From Aneurinibacillus tyrosinisolvens (GTDB lineage Bacteria > Bacillota > Bacilli > Aneurinibacillales > Aneurinibacillaceae): DNA of 64,000 nucleotides. The position numbers and the translations under genes were made by a program. The notes below the pieces were generated by a model, which was not told where the DNA came from, made no database searches, and saw only the letters and a list, made by a program, of their open reading frames with translations. Numbering within the stretch: position 1 is the first letter of the stretch; the number at the start of each line of letters is the position of its first letter. The stretch is from assembly GCF_001015055.1 (NCBI RefSeq), contig NZ_BBWZ01000011.1, positions 62,001-126,000 of the forward strand. The letters run 5' to 3'. Positions 7,821 through 16,772 of the stretch are shown here, one piece after another.

Positions 7821-8330
7821 TTATCTCCCACCCTCCAGTTTGTTGTGCTCACCGCCCAAATGATAAATCTCATCTGTTCCCTTCTCGATAGCACGTCCGA
7901 CAAGGACAAGAAAAAAGCTGAGAAAAACAGCAATAATATCCGTCCACGGATAAACAAAAAAAAGAAGGCGAATCGGTTCCGCCAGAAGGGAACACCACCC
8001 TTCTGCAAACTGGTAAAGCGCGGTCACCTTCTTTGGGTCAATGTGCTGGATTTTAAGCCAGCCGTGGAGAAAAAAGGGCGCTTGAATGAGAAGGGTTGCC
8101 AGAAGGTGCTGCCCCCTGGAAAGATAGAAGTGGTATTTTCCAAGATGCCCAAGAGCAACATATACGATGAATGTTAAAGCGCCCAGGATTAAAATGAGCA
8201 TTTCGTACACAATTGCCCCAGCATCACTCGCGGAGAGAGTACGCCAGAGCAAGTATGGAAACAGCCAGATTTTTAGCCATACAAGCCCCGCTATTGTAAG
8301 TACTGATACAAGTCCATAACGAAATAACAT
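7821..8330 (-). CDS. Integral membrane protein of unknown function
   Basis: I do not recognise this 169-residue protein. It has about four hydrophobic segments, near residues 3-25, 37-58, 78-95 and 122-145. The ATG at 8330 follows an AAGGGGG site; the longer frame upstream runs into the intergenic repeat and is rejected. It is the first gene of a two-gene unit with the degenerate amidohydrolase and almost touches it. A membrane partner for that protein is a reasonable guess only. Confidence 0.65.
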   Translation of the reverse strand: MLFRYGLVSVLTIAGLVWLKIWLFPYLLWRTLSASDAGAIVYEMLILILGALTFIVYVALGHLGKYHFYLSRGQHLLATLLIQAPFFLHGWLKIQHIDPKKVTALYQFAEGWCSLLAEPIRLLFFVYPWTDIIAVFLSFFLVLVGRAIEKGTDEIYHLGGEHNKLEGGR

Positions 8331-8380
8331 GTCCTCACACCCCCTTGTATCATGAATATGAGGAACCTCACAAAACATGA

Positions 8381-8550
8381 CGACAAAAAAAACGAAAAAA
8401 GGGAGTTCAGTCCACTTGCCTTTCCCTTCCGCAAGGAAGGAAGAACTGTCCGCTCCACCTCCCTGCGAGCAGAGCCCGCAAAACATCTGGGTATCTCGAG
8501 GAGGGAGACAATTGCGGTCTTTTTCTCTACTACTTTAAAGGAACATATAC
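8381..8550 (+). repeat. Structured intergenic repeat, copy A (candidate ncRNA, internally deleted)
   Basis: This stretch is clearly homologous to 50073-50332. It has a perfect stem CCTTCC-GCAA-GGAAGG (8425-8440) with a GNRA tetraloop on the plus strand. A second arm CCCGCAA/TTGCGG encloses the conserved ACATCTGGGTA and GGGAGACAA blocks and is followed by TCTTTTTC. Relative to copy B, about 85 bases are missing between the second arm and the final TCTACTACTTTAAAG block. It lies between the start of the membrane-protein gene and the 3' end of aroA. No protein is likely; reading frames across it differ between the copies. Confidence 0.7.
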
Positions 8551-8557
8551 TTTCTCC

Positions 8558-8590
8558 AAAAAAAAGCCATTTCGATAAAATCGAAATGGC
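8558..8590 (-). terminator. Terminator of the aroA end of the aromatic supraoperon
   Basis: Perfect 11-bp stem GCCATTTCGAT/ATCGAAATGGC (8566-8590) followed on the minus strand by eight T. It lies about 125 bases downstream of the aroA stop. Confidence 0.9.
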
Positions 8591-8714
8591 ATGGGAAGTT
8601 CCCATTTATGGATAGGAGTGGAGAGAAACCATACTATAAACTACATTATAAGGATAAAAACTGAAAAGTCAAGAAATTATCCTCTCGTTATCTATAAATT
8701 TCACATAATTTAAA

Positions 8715-9998
8715 TTATTCACTAATGGTTTGCAGCACATCAAAAAATCCCGGGAAAGAAACGTTAATCGACTCCGTGTTCGTAATAACGGTTTCTTCCG
8801 AAGCGATTAATCCGGCAACCGCCATCGCCATTCCAATGCGATGGTCGCCATGGCTGTCGCATACCGCTCCATGCAGAGGCGTTCTTCCCCTAATTACCAT
8901 GCCATCTTCCGTCGCTTCAATGGAAGCGCCCATCTTCGTAAGTTCGCCGACGACGGTATCGATCCGATTCGTCTCTTTCACCTTCAGCTCAGCGGCATCC
9001 CGAATGACCGTCTGTCCCTGCGCCTGACTGGCAAGAACAGCGATGATCGGCACCTCATCAATCAGGCGCGGGATGACATCCCCTCCGATTTCGATCCCGG
9101 TAAGCGGCGCGTATTGCAATTCAATGTCGGCCACAGGTTCTCCATTTACTTCGCGTTCATTGTGGAGGACCAGCCGGGCTCCCATCTCTCTCAGCACGTC
9201 CAATATCCCCGTTCGGGTTGGGTTTACGCCCACATTTTTAACAAGGATGCGGCTGCCCGGTACAATAGCCGCCGCTGCCAGAATAAAGGCGGCGGAAGAA
9301 ATATCACCCGGTACATCGATGCGGCCGGGTGATAGAAGGCTCTGCCCCCCTTTTACCCGCACGCCCCCCGCAAAGGATTCGATGTTCACACCAAAAGACC
9401 GAAGCATCCTCTCCGTATGATCACGCGATAGCTCAGGTTCATACAGAACAGTCGTCCCTTCCGCCTGCAGGCCAGCCAGCAGCACCGAAGACTTCACCTG
9501 GGCGCTGCTTACCGGGGAATGGTATTCAACCGCCTGCAGGCCGCCTCCGCGCACGGACAGCGGCGTGTACTCTCCACCCTCACGCCCGTCGATTTTAGCC
9601 TTCATCTGGCGCAGTGGAACGGTTACCCGCTTCATCGGGCGCCTTGCAATCGATTCGTCGCCAAGCAATACCGTGTGAAAGGGCTGGGAGGATAAAATCC
9701 CCATCATCAGCCGGATCGTTGTCCCCGAGTTCCCGGTATCAAGAACTTCTGCCGGTTCCTTAAGGCCAAACCAGCCCTTCCCGTCTACAACAACCCGCTC
9801 CCCGTCCTGTTCAATCGAAATGCCAAGCTTGCGAAAACAGGAAATGGTACTAAGGCAATCAGCGCCGGCCAGAAATCCGTTAATGGTTGTTGTTCCTTCC
9901 GCGAGGGCACTGAGCATAACCGCACGATGTGAAATCGATTTATCCCCCGGCACAGCAGTTTCGCCCTGTATAGATGTAACGCCTAGAATTCTTCTCAT
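8715..9998 (-). CDS. aroA: 3-phosphoshikimate 1-carboxyvinyltransferase (EPSP synthase)
   Basis: The enzyme joins shikimate-3-phosphate and phosphoenolpyruvate to give EPSP, the sixth step of the shikimate pathway. The 427-residue cytosolic protein has the expected PGDKSISHR (residues about 17-25), the [12 protein letters not shown] motif near 88, and KETNRI plus DHRIGMAMA near the C-terminus. Length is normal. It is the last gene of the supraoperon, 11 bases after tyrA. Confidence 0.96.
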   Translation of the reverse strand: MRRILGVTSIQGETAVPGDKSISHRAVMLSALAEGTTTINGFLAGADCLSTISCFRKLGISIEQDGERVVVDGKGWFGLKEPAEVLDTGNSGTTIRLMMGILSSQPFHTVLLGDESIARRPMKRVTVPLRQMKAKIDGREGGEYTPLSVRGGGLQAVEYHSPVSSAQVKSSVLLAGLQAEGTTVLYEPELSRDHTERMLRSFGVNIESFAGGVRVKGGQSLLSPGRIDVPGDISSAAFILAAAAIVPGSRILVKNVGVNPTRTGILDVLREMGARLVLHNEREVNGEPVADIELQYAPLTGIEIGGDVIPRLIDEVPIIAVLASQAQGQTVIRDAAELKVKETNRIDTVVGELTKMGASIEATEDGMVIRGRTPLHGAVCDSHGDHRIGMAMAVAGLIASEETVITNTESINVSFPGFFDVLQTISE

Positions 9999-10009
9999 TT
10001 CAAAGCCCC

Positions 10010-11107
10010 CTACTCGCGCTGATATACGTTATAGCCTGCTGCTTTTATTACGCCTGCGGCTTTCTCAGCATCTTCAAGATTGCGGAAAGAGATGCGGAGC
10101 ACGCCGAGGATATCCTCTCTCGTTTCCAGAATACGAATGTTCGTGATGCTGATTTCGTGCTCTCCGAGAAGGGTTGTAATCTTTCCGATGATTCCCGGAT
10201 GGTCCGGCACATCAGTATATAAATCAAAATAAGACGACAGGGCGCCCTTTTGCTTCTCCGGCAGCCCATCGCGGAAACGGCGCGCTTCGGAAAAAAACCG
10301 TTCGATCCCGTCTCCGTCCGCCTTTTCAATCAACGATGAAATTTTATCAAGCGTATGCTTCCAATCTTCGGCCAGCTTCTTCATTACCGGACGGTTGTTG
10401 AGCAGAATGTCGCGCCACATTTTCGGATTGCTTGAGGCAATGCGGGTAATATCCCGGAACCCTCCGGCAGCAAGACTGCGATACCAGCCGCTCTCATCCT
10501 CGTAAGATGCGACCTGGTTCACAAGCGAGGCAGCAATAATATGGGGGAAGTGGCTGATTGCACCTACAACCTCATCATGCTTTGCGGCATCCATTACGAC
10601 CACCTTTGCCTTCGTGGGACGAAGCAGCTCCTTCATGCGGCTGACAATGTCTTCCGGTGTATCTTTTCCCGGAGCAAGCACATAATATGCATTTTCAAAC
10701 AACCGGTCATGCGAGGCTTCTACACCTGACTTGTGCGATCCCGCCATCGGGTGCCCGCCGATGAAGTATACGCCCCTTTGCTGGAATCCATCCGATAGCT
10801 GCATCACGGACACTTTGGTGCTCCCCGTGTCGGAAATAACAGCCCCTTCTTTCAAAGGAGTGTACCGTAAAAAGGAAATTAATTCATACAGCTTGCCAAC
10901 CGGGGCACATAAAAAAATAAAATCCGCCCGGGCAACGGCATCCGCAAGCTGTGTCGTTCCCCTGTCAATTACCCCGAGGGAAAGCGCCATGCGCAGGTTA
11001 TCCTCCATAACATCGAAGCCGGTTATATGTATGTTTTCATTTTTTTTTAAGGAAAGGGCTAACGATCCGCCGATTAGCCCTACTCCAAGAATGGCAACCT
11101 CTGTCAT
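10010..11107 (-). CDS. tyrA: Prephenate dehydrogenase with C-terminal ACT domain
   Basis: The enzyme converts prephenate to 4-hydroxyphenylpyruvate with NAD for tyrosine synthesis. The Rossmann motif [10 protein letters not shown] is at residues 8-17. The catalytic region includes ISDTGSTK and the GGHPMAGS loop. The last 70 residues ([22 protein letters not shown] onward) form an ACT domain, which usually senses tyrosine. At 365 residues it matches Bacillus TyrA. It lies between hisC and aroA in the supraoperon. Confidence 0.95.
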   Translation of the reverse strand: MTEVAILGVGLIGGSLALSLKKNENIHITGFDVMEDNLRMALSLGVIDRGTTQLADAVARADFIFLCAPVGKLYELISFLRYTPLKEGAVISDTGSTKVSVMQLSDGFQQRGVYFIGGHPMAGSHKSGVEASHDRLFENAYYVLAPGKDTPEDIVSRMKELLRPTKAKVVVMDAAKHDEVVGAISHFPHIIAASLVNQVASYEDESGWYRSLAAGGFRDITRIASSNPKMWRDILLNNRPVMKKLAEDWKHTLDKISSLIEKADGDGIERFFSEARRFRDGLPEKQKGALSSYFDLYTDVPDHPGIIGKITTLLGEHEISITNIRILETREDILGVLRISFRNLEDAEKAAGVIKAAGYNVYQRE

Positions 11108-11146
11108 TTTGTCTTGTTGTCCTCCACTCTCCCCCGGAAGGAAGTT

Positions 11147-12226
11147 CTATTGCCGTGCGGGTACCAGAACCTGGCGCAGCGCTTCCAGCATCGTTTCATT
11201 CTGCTGCCTGCTTCCGATCGTTATGCGAACAGCACCCGGGAAAGCCCGGACAATGACGCCCAATTGCAGCATTTCGTTGAAAATCTCTCGCGTATTGCGC
11301 TCCGGCATAAGGAAAACAAAATTCGTTTCTGACCGGTAGTAAGAAACGCCCATTTCATCCAGGCCTGCGTATACCTGCTGTAAACCTTCTGCGTTTGCCC
11401 GCTTGCACTCTTCCACGAATTTTTGGTCCGATAGAGCAGCCAGGGCAGCTTTCTGGGCAAGCAGGTTTACGTTGAACGGTTCACGAACACGGTCCAGTTT
11501 ATCAATCACATTTGCTTTTGCAATGCCGTATCCGACACGCAGAGCAGCAATGCCGTAAATCTTTGAAAACGTCCGCAGAATAATAAGGTTATCATACGAT
11601 TCCAGCAAACGGATTGAATTCGGAAAAGCATCGCTCTTAACATATTCTGCATATGCCTCATCGAGAACGACCAGCACATGGGAAGGTACGCGGTCAAGGA
11701 AACGCACGAGTTCCTGTTCCCCAATCATTTTTCCGGTAGGGTTGTTCGGATTGCACACCCAGATGACACGTGTGTTTTCGTCCACACGGGCGAGCATGCC
11801 GTCCAGGTCGTGTGCACCGTCAATACATGGCACCTCAATCGCCTCGGCCCCTTCGATTACGGCATTCGTTTTATATACGGAGAAGGTTGGCGCTGCCATG
11901 ACCGTATTCGTTCCCTGCTGCAAATAAGCACGGGCAATGAGCATAACAATCTCGTCCGAACCGTTGCCAAAAACAAGCTCATCCGGCTTCACCTGCAGAA
12001 ACGAAGCCAGCGCAGCACGCAGCTCAAGACATGCGCCATCAGGATAAATCGGCAGGTTATCGAGCTGAGAGACGATAGCCTCTTTTACTTTGGGTGAACA
12101 GCCAAACGGGTTTTCGTTGGATGCAAGTTTAATTACTTCTTCAAGTCCAAGTTCTCTCTTCACATCATCAATCGGTTTTCCAGGCTCATATACTGGCAGG
12201 TTGACAATCTGGGATTTGGGAATCAT
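11147..12226 (-). CDS. hisC: Histidinol-phosphate / aromatic aminotransferase
   Basis: This is a fold-type I PLP aminotransferase of 359 residues. The Schiff-base lysine is K222 in RTFSKIYGIAALR, with NPNNPTG near residues 159-165 and DEAYAEY near 189-195. In Bacillus the hisC of this operon serves both histidine synthesis and the final transamination to tyrosine and phenylalanine. The placement between trpA and tyrA argues for the same double role here. Confidence 0.94.
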   Translation of the reverse strand: MIPKSQIVNLPVYEPGKPIDDVKRELGLEEVIKLASNENPFGCSPKVKEAIVSQLDNLPIYPDGACLELRAALASFLQVKPDELVFGNGSDEIVMLIARAYLQQGTNTVMAAPTFSVYKTNAVIEGAEAIEVPCIDGAHDLDGMLARVDENTRVIWVCNPNNPTGKMIGEQELVRFLDRVPSHVLVVLDEAYAEYVKSDAFPNSIRLLESYDNLIILRTFSKIYGIAALRVGYGIAKANVIDKLDRVREPFNVNLLAQKAALAALSDQKFVEECKRANAEGLQQVYAGLDEMGVSYYRSETNFVFLMPERNTREIFNEMLQLGVIVRAFPGAVRITIGSRQQNETMLEALRQVLVPARQ

Positions 12227-12263
12227 GTGGTCACCTCTTGTTTATTATCTAGTGTTTTTTTCA

Positions 12264-13085
12264 TCATACCCCAGTTTGCAATTGCATGACAAATTTTTTT
12301 ACAATCGCCAAACCTTGCTCTTTTGTCTGCCTATCGGACAGAAGCGCCTGTGCTTCTCCAATTTTCTCAAGCAGCGCGCTGCCGACGATGAACCCGTCGC
12401 TATGTGGCGCAATAAGCGCGGCCTGTTCGGGGCTGGAGATTCCAAACCCAACGGCGACCGGAACGGACGCATGCCGTTTTACTTCTTCCAGAAAGGATGT
12501 TACATTACCATCCAGGCTGCTTCTTGCCCCTGTAACACCGAGCGATGAAACACAGTAGAGAAACCCGCGTGCGTTTGAAGCAATCGTCCGGATGCGCTGT
12601 TCGGACGTTGGCGCTACGAGAGAAATGAGAGGCCGGTCATAACGCTCGGCAATCCCTTGCACCTCTTCCGATTCCTCGAACGGAAGATCAGGGATAAGAA
12701 TACCGTCAATTTGCGCATCCTCCATCCGTTGAAAAATACGTTCGATCCCGTACTGCAGCACCGGATTAAAATACGTAAACAGAATAATAGGGATGTGAAG
12801 GCCGGCCGTACGCATTTCGGCCGCCAGCTCGATGACGCGCTCAATCGTTACTCCGTGGCTTAATGCCTGTGCGGATGCACGCTGAATGGTCGGTCCGTCC
12901 GCCAGCGGGTCGGAGTAAGGCACGCCGAGTTCAAGTATAGAGGCGCCCGCTTCCTGCAGCGCCAGAGCAATATCTACGGTAAGTTCGGGAGAAGGATACC
13001 CTGCGGTCAGAAAAGGAATAAACGCCTGCTCCCCTTCGCGGAAAGCGGATTGAATGCGTGCGGTTCCACCTGTAGTCGTCTTCAT
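12264..13085 (-). CDS. trpA: Tryptophan synthase alpha subunit
   Basis: This TIM-barrel subunit releases indole from indole-3-glycerol phosphate and channels it to TrpB. The 273-residue protein has [14 protein letters not shown] with the catalytic Glu, the [13 protein letters not shown] segment with the catalytic Asp, and the phosphate-binding [10 protein letters not shown] and GFIVGSALL. Its ATG overlaps the trpB stop by 4 bases. The ORF frame has no unusual features. Confidence 0.96.
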   Translation of the reverse strand: MKTTTGGTARIQSAFREGEQAFIPFLTAGYPSPELTVDIALALQEAGASILELGVPYSDPLADGPTIQRASAQALSHGVTIERVIELAAEMRTAGLHIPIILFTYFNPVLQYGIERIFQRMEDAQIDGILIPDLPFEESEEVQGIAERYDRPLISLVAPTSEQRIRTIASNARGFLYCVSSLGVTGARSSLDGNVTSFLEEVKRHASVPVAVGFGISSPEQAALIAPHSDGFIVGSALLEKIGEAQALLSDRQTKEQGLAIVKKFVMQLQTGV

Positions 13086-14287
13086 ACTGCCTCTCCTCCC
13101 TGTCTGTCGTGAATTTGTGCTACATCTTTATCGCCGCGTCCAGACAGGCAAATCACAATCACTTCATCCCCGGACAATGTAGGAGCCAGCTTGACTGCCT
13201 GAGCAACTGCATGGGCGCTCTCCAGAGCCGGGATAATCCCCTCAACCGAGCAAAGCAAGTACAGCGCCTCTAAGGCTTCTTCATCCGTAATCGCCTTGTA
13301 AACCGCTCGTCCGCTATCGTGGAGAAAAGAATGCTCCGGTCCTATCCCCGGGTAGTCGAGCCCGGCGGAAATAGAATACGGCTCAATAATTTGCCCGAAC
13401 TCGTCCTGCAGCAAATACGTCATCGTTCCGTGGATAATGCCTCTGCTTCCCTTCGTAAGGGTTGCCGCGTGCTGCTCCGTTTCGGTTCCATGGCCGGCGG
13501 CTTCTACGCCAATCATTGACACTTCATTGTCCTCAAGAAACGGATAGAACATTCCCATCGCATTGCTGCCGCCACCGACACAGGCAATGAGATAATCGGG
13601 AAGCCGCTCTTCTTTACGCAAAATTTGTTCCTTCGTTTCATCCCCGATGATACGCTGGAAATCACGTACCATTTTCGGGTACGGATGAGGGCCCACAACC
13701 GAGCCAATCATATAAAACGTGCTGTCAACCGTACTGACCCAGTAACGAATCGCTTCGCTTGTTGCATCTTTCAGTGTCCTCGTACCGGATAATACAGGGA
13801 CAACCTCCGCTCCGAGCAGCTGCATGCGGAACACGTTTAATTCCTGGCGTTTAATGTCTTCTTCCCCCATGAATACTTTGCACGACATCCCAAGTCTCGC
13901 CGCGATCGTAGCTGCCGCCACGCCATGCTGTCCGGCACCGGTTTCGGCAATGAGCGCCTTTTTTCCCATTCGCTTTGCGAGCAGTCCCTGGGCAATCGCG
14001 TTGTTAATTTTGTGCGCGCCTGTGTGATTCAAATCTTCCCGCTTCAGGTAAATCTTCGCACCCCCAAGTTTTTCGGTTAACCGCTCCGCAAAATAGAGAG
14101 GGGTAGGACGTCCGGAATATTCCTGCAGAAACTCGTTTAGCTCCGCATGAAACGCTTCATCCTGCATAGCCTCTTCGTATGATTTCTCCAGTTCATCCAG
14201 TGCATTGACGAGCGTTTCCGGCACATAACGGCCGCCAAACACGCCAAATCTTCCTTTCCCTTTCTCACTTAACTCCGTGCTGCTCAT
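13082..14287 (-). CDS. trpB: Tryptophan synthase beta subunit
   Basis: This PLP enzyme condenses indole with serine to tryptophan. The Schiff-base lysine is K93 in [10 protein letters not shown], and the phosphate-binding loop is [12 protein letters not shown]. Catalytic Glu lies in the [10 protein letters not shown] context. At 401 residues it has normal length. It overlaps trpF by about 23 bases at its start and trpA by 4 bases at its end, which shows tight coupling in the trp operon. Confidence 0.96.
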   Translation of the reverse strand: MSSTELSEKGKGRFGVFGGRYVPETLVNALDELEKSYEEAMQDEAFHAELNEFLQEYSGRPTPLYFAERLTEKLGGAKIYLKREDLNHTGAHKINNAIAQGLLAKRMGKKALIAETGAGQHGVAAATIAARLGMSCKVFMGEEDIKRQELNVFRMQLLGAEVVPVLSGTRTLKDATSEAIRYWVSTVDSTFYMIGSVVGPHPYPKMVRDFQRIIGDETKEQILRKEERLPDYLIACVGGGSNAMGMFYPFLEDNEVSMIGVEAAGHGTETEQHAATLTKGSRGIIHGTMTYLLQDEFGQIIEPYSISAGLDYPGIGPEHSFLHDSGRAVYKAITDEEALEALYLLCSVEGIIPALESAHAVAQAVKLAPTLSGDEVIVICLSGRGDKDVAQIHDRQGGEAV

Positions 14288-14945
14288 ACTGTCTCATCCT
14301 CCCAACAAATTCTCTTATTTTATCCGCGTCTTTTCGCCCCTCGGTTTCTACGGAGCTTGAGACATCCAGTCCATCCGGTGCGTAGTCGGTAAGCAATGAG
14401 CGCGCATTGTCCGCACGGATACCTCCGGCGACAAGCAAAGGAATCCCATGCCGGGCGCACCACTCTTTGTAATAGGGAATGACATTCCAATTAAATGTCT
14501 CCCCTGTTCCGCCCGATTGCGATGATGTCATCGTATCTAATAAAAGATAATCAATAGCGCCCGTATAGTTGTCCATTTCTTCCCAATTATCTGCACTTCT
14601 CTCAATTCCGATAGCCTTTATAATCGGTACGGAAAACGTTTCCTTTACCTTTCGGCAGAATGCCGGGGATTCCTCTCCATGCAGCTGCACAATATCGAGC
14701 GGGGCGCAGGAGAACACTTCCTCTATTTCTTGTATTAAGGGGTTCACGAACACCCCTGCAGCTTTATAAGAAACCGGAACAAAAGCGGCAAGCTCTTCCC
14801 ACTGCTTTGCAGAAACACGGCGGCGGCTCTGTGCAAATACAAAACCGAGCCAATCGATTGCAAGCTGCTCCTCCGCTATCTGGCCCAGCGTGTCTGTTTC
14901 CGTAATTCCGCACACTTTGATAATCAATCGGCTTTCCCTATTCAT
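14265..14945 (-). CDS. trpF: Phosphoribosylanthranilate isomerase
   Basis: This TIM-barrel enzyme does the Amadori rearrangement of PRA to CdRP. The 226-residue protein has IKVCGI with the catalytic Cys near residue 12, [20 protein letters not shown], and the catalytic Asp in DYLLLDT. The C-terminus carries VAGGIRADN and GLDVSSSVE for phosphate binding. It overlaps trpC by 4 bases and trpB by about 23 bases. Confidence 0.95.
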   Translation of the reverse strand: MNRESRLIIKVCGITETDTLGQIAEEQLAIDWLGFVFAQSRRRVSAKQWEELAAFVPVSYKAAGVFVNPLIQEIEEVFSCAPLDIVQLHGEESPAFCRKVKETFSVPIIKAIGIERSADNWEEMDNYTGAIDYLLLDTMTSSQSGGTGETFNWNVIPYYKEWCARHGIPLLVAGGIRADNARSLLTDYAPDGLDVSSSVETEGRKDADKIREFVGRMRQYEQHGVK

Positions 14946-15757
14946 ACGCCGATATCTTTCGGTTGTTGTACGGCGGGCCCAACAAGCGATTTTACTGCTT
15001 CGGCAATGCTTTGCTGCCGCATAAAATGCTCCCCGACCAATACACCGTCGATGTGTGCTTGTTCAAGCACGGTGATATCGTCAGCAGATGAAATGCCGCT
15101 CTCGCTAATCGTAATGAGCGATGGCGGGATACGCTCCACCAGCTTAAGCGTTGTCGAAAGACTCGTTGTAAACGTCGCAAGGTCACGGTTGTTAATGCCA
15201 AGAAGGTCAGGCTCAATTGCGCTGAGAACGAGGTCCAATTCTTCCTCCGTATGCACTTCCACAAGAACTTCCAAGCCGAGCGCGCGGGCTTCCCGCGCCA
15301 TTTCCTGCAGCTTCTCCCGTTCAAGAATCGCCGCGATAAGCAGCACAGCGTCCGCTCCGTAATAGCGCGCTTCATACAGCTGGGCCGGATGCAGGTGAAA
15401 ATCCTTGCGCAAGAGCGGAATCGGTTTTTCTATTCTGTTTTTAATTTCCTTCAAGTAGGCCAGCTTTCCCTGAAAAAACGGGGAGTCGGTAAGAACGGAA
15501 ATGGCTTCTACGTCCGCACGCCCATATTCTTTCGCAATGTCGACGGGAGAAAAATCTTCGCGAATGATTCCTTTGGAAGGGGATGCCTTTTTCACTTCCG
15601 CAATGACGCCAACCGGCCTTTTTCGCTGTGAAAATCGCTTCTTCATTGAGATGGTGTCCGGAAGGCCAGCCATGCTTCGCTCCATATCGCGCAGGGCTGT
15701 TCCTGCCAGTAAGGCATCGATCTCTTTCACTTTTTCTGCGACGATTTTACGAAGCAT
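14942..15757 (-). CDS. trpC: Indole-3-glycerol phosphate synthase
   Basis: This TIM-barrel enzyme closes the indole ring from CdRP. The 271-residue protein has AEVKKASPSKGII with catalytic Lys, the YGRADVEAISVLTD segment with catalytic Glu context, LLRKDFHLHPAQLYEARYYGADA, and LLGINNRDL. The C-terminal ISESGISSADD and GVLVGEHFM bind phosphate. It overlaps trpD by 11 bases and trpF by 4. Confidence 0.96.
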   Translation of the reverse strand: MLRKIVAEKVKEIDALLAGTALRDMERSMAGLPDTISMKKRFSQRKRPVGVIAEVKKASPSKGIIREDFSPVDIAKEYGRADVEAISVLTDSPFFQGKLAYLKEIKNRIEKPIPLLRKDFHLHPAQLYEARYYGADAVLLIAAILEREKLQEMAREARALGLEVLVEVHTEEELDLVLSAIEPDLLGINNRDLATFTTSLSTTLKLVERIPPSLITISESGISSADDITVLEQAHIDGVLVGEHFMRQQSIAEAVKSLVGPAVQQPKDIGV

Positions 15758-16772
15758 GGCTGACCCCTCCTGTCACCTCAATAAGCTGTTCTAATTTTTG
15801 TTTTGCCCGCCCGCTATCAAGCACTTCCTCTGCCATTCTTACACCTTCTTCAATGCTGCTCACCTGTTCTCCAACGTAGAAAGCGGCAGCGGCGTTGATT
15901 ACGGTAACATCGCGGTAGGCTCCCCTTTGCCCGGAAAAAATACCGCGTATAATTTCAGCATTTTCTTCTGCGGCTCCACCGGCGATAGTCTCAAGCGGAT
16001 GCACCGGGAGGCCAAGGTCTTCCGGATGCAGCTTATAAGAACGAATGCTGCCGTGATCCAATTCGACCGCATGCGTCGGTTCGCTGATGCTGATCTCGTC
16101 CAGTCCGTCGGCTCCGGCTACGACAAGGGCGCGTTTCACTCCCATTTCAGAGAGTACTTCGGCTACTTTCGGGCCGAGCTTCCTATCATAAATTCCGATA
16201 AGCTGCCGGTCTGCCCCTGCCGGATTCGTTAGCGGCCCAAGCAGATTGAATACCGTACGGAACCCAAGCCGCCTGCGGGGTTCAACCGCATGCTTCATCG
16301 CCTGGTGGTATTGGGGCGCAAAAAGAAAACATAAATTCGTTTGTTCCAGACAGCGGTTAGCTTCCTCGGGAGTCATCGTAATCGTAACGCCAAGCGCCTC
16401 CAGTACGTCCGCACTTCCGCTTTTGCTGGACACAGCCCTGTTTCCGTGCTTGGCGACTCTTACGCCTCCGGCGGCGGCCACAATGGCCGCGGTGGTGGAG
16501 ATATTAAAAGAGATGCCTCCGTCTCCACCTGTACCGCACGTATCCAACAAATTCCCCTTCTTGATGATGGAATGCACCGCTTTTTCCCGCATCGTCTGAA
16601 CAAAGCCGACAATTTCATCGACGGTTTCCGTCTTCATGCGCAGTGCAGTAAGGAATCCTGCAATTTGCAGCGGATCCGCCTTCCCTTCCATAATAAGGTC
16701 CATCGCCTGTCGTGCTTCTTCACGGGATAGCGATTCACCGGACGCTACCGCGGATAAATATTCTTTAAACAT
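15747..16772 (-). CDS. trpD: Anthranilate phosphoribosyltransferase
   Basis: This transfers phosphoribose from PRPP to anthranilate. The 341-residue protein has the PRPP-binding DTCGTGGDGGISFNIST motif (residues about 77-93), KHGNRAVSSKSGSADVLEALG, the acidic DGLDEISIS motif for magnesium, and the helical N-terminal dimer domain. It begins 8 bases inside the end of trpE and overlaps trpC. No TrpG glutaminase gene is present in this operon. Confidence 0.96.
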   Translation of the reverse strand: MFKEYLSAVASGESLSREEARQAMDLIMEGKADPLQIAGFLTALRMKTETVDEIVGFVQTMREKAVHSIIKKGNLLDTCGTGGDGGISFNISTTAAIVAAAGGVRVAKHGNRAVSSKSGSADVLEALGVTITMTPEEANRCLEQTNLCFLFAPQYHQAMKHAVEPRRRLGFRTVFNLLGPLTNPAGADRQLIGIYDRKLGPKVAEVLSEMGVKRALVVAGADGLDEISISEPTHAVELDHGSIRSYKLHPEDLGLPVHPLETIAGGAAEENAEIIRGIFSGQRGAYRDVTVINAAAAFYVGEQVSSIEEGVRMAEEVLDSGRAKQKLEQLIEVTGGVSHAS

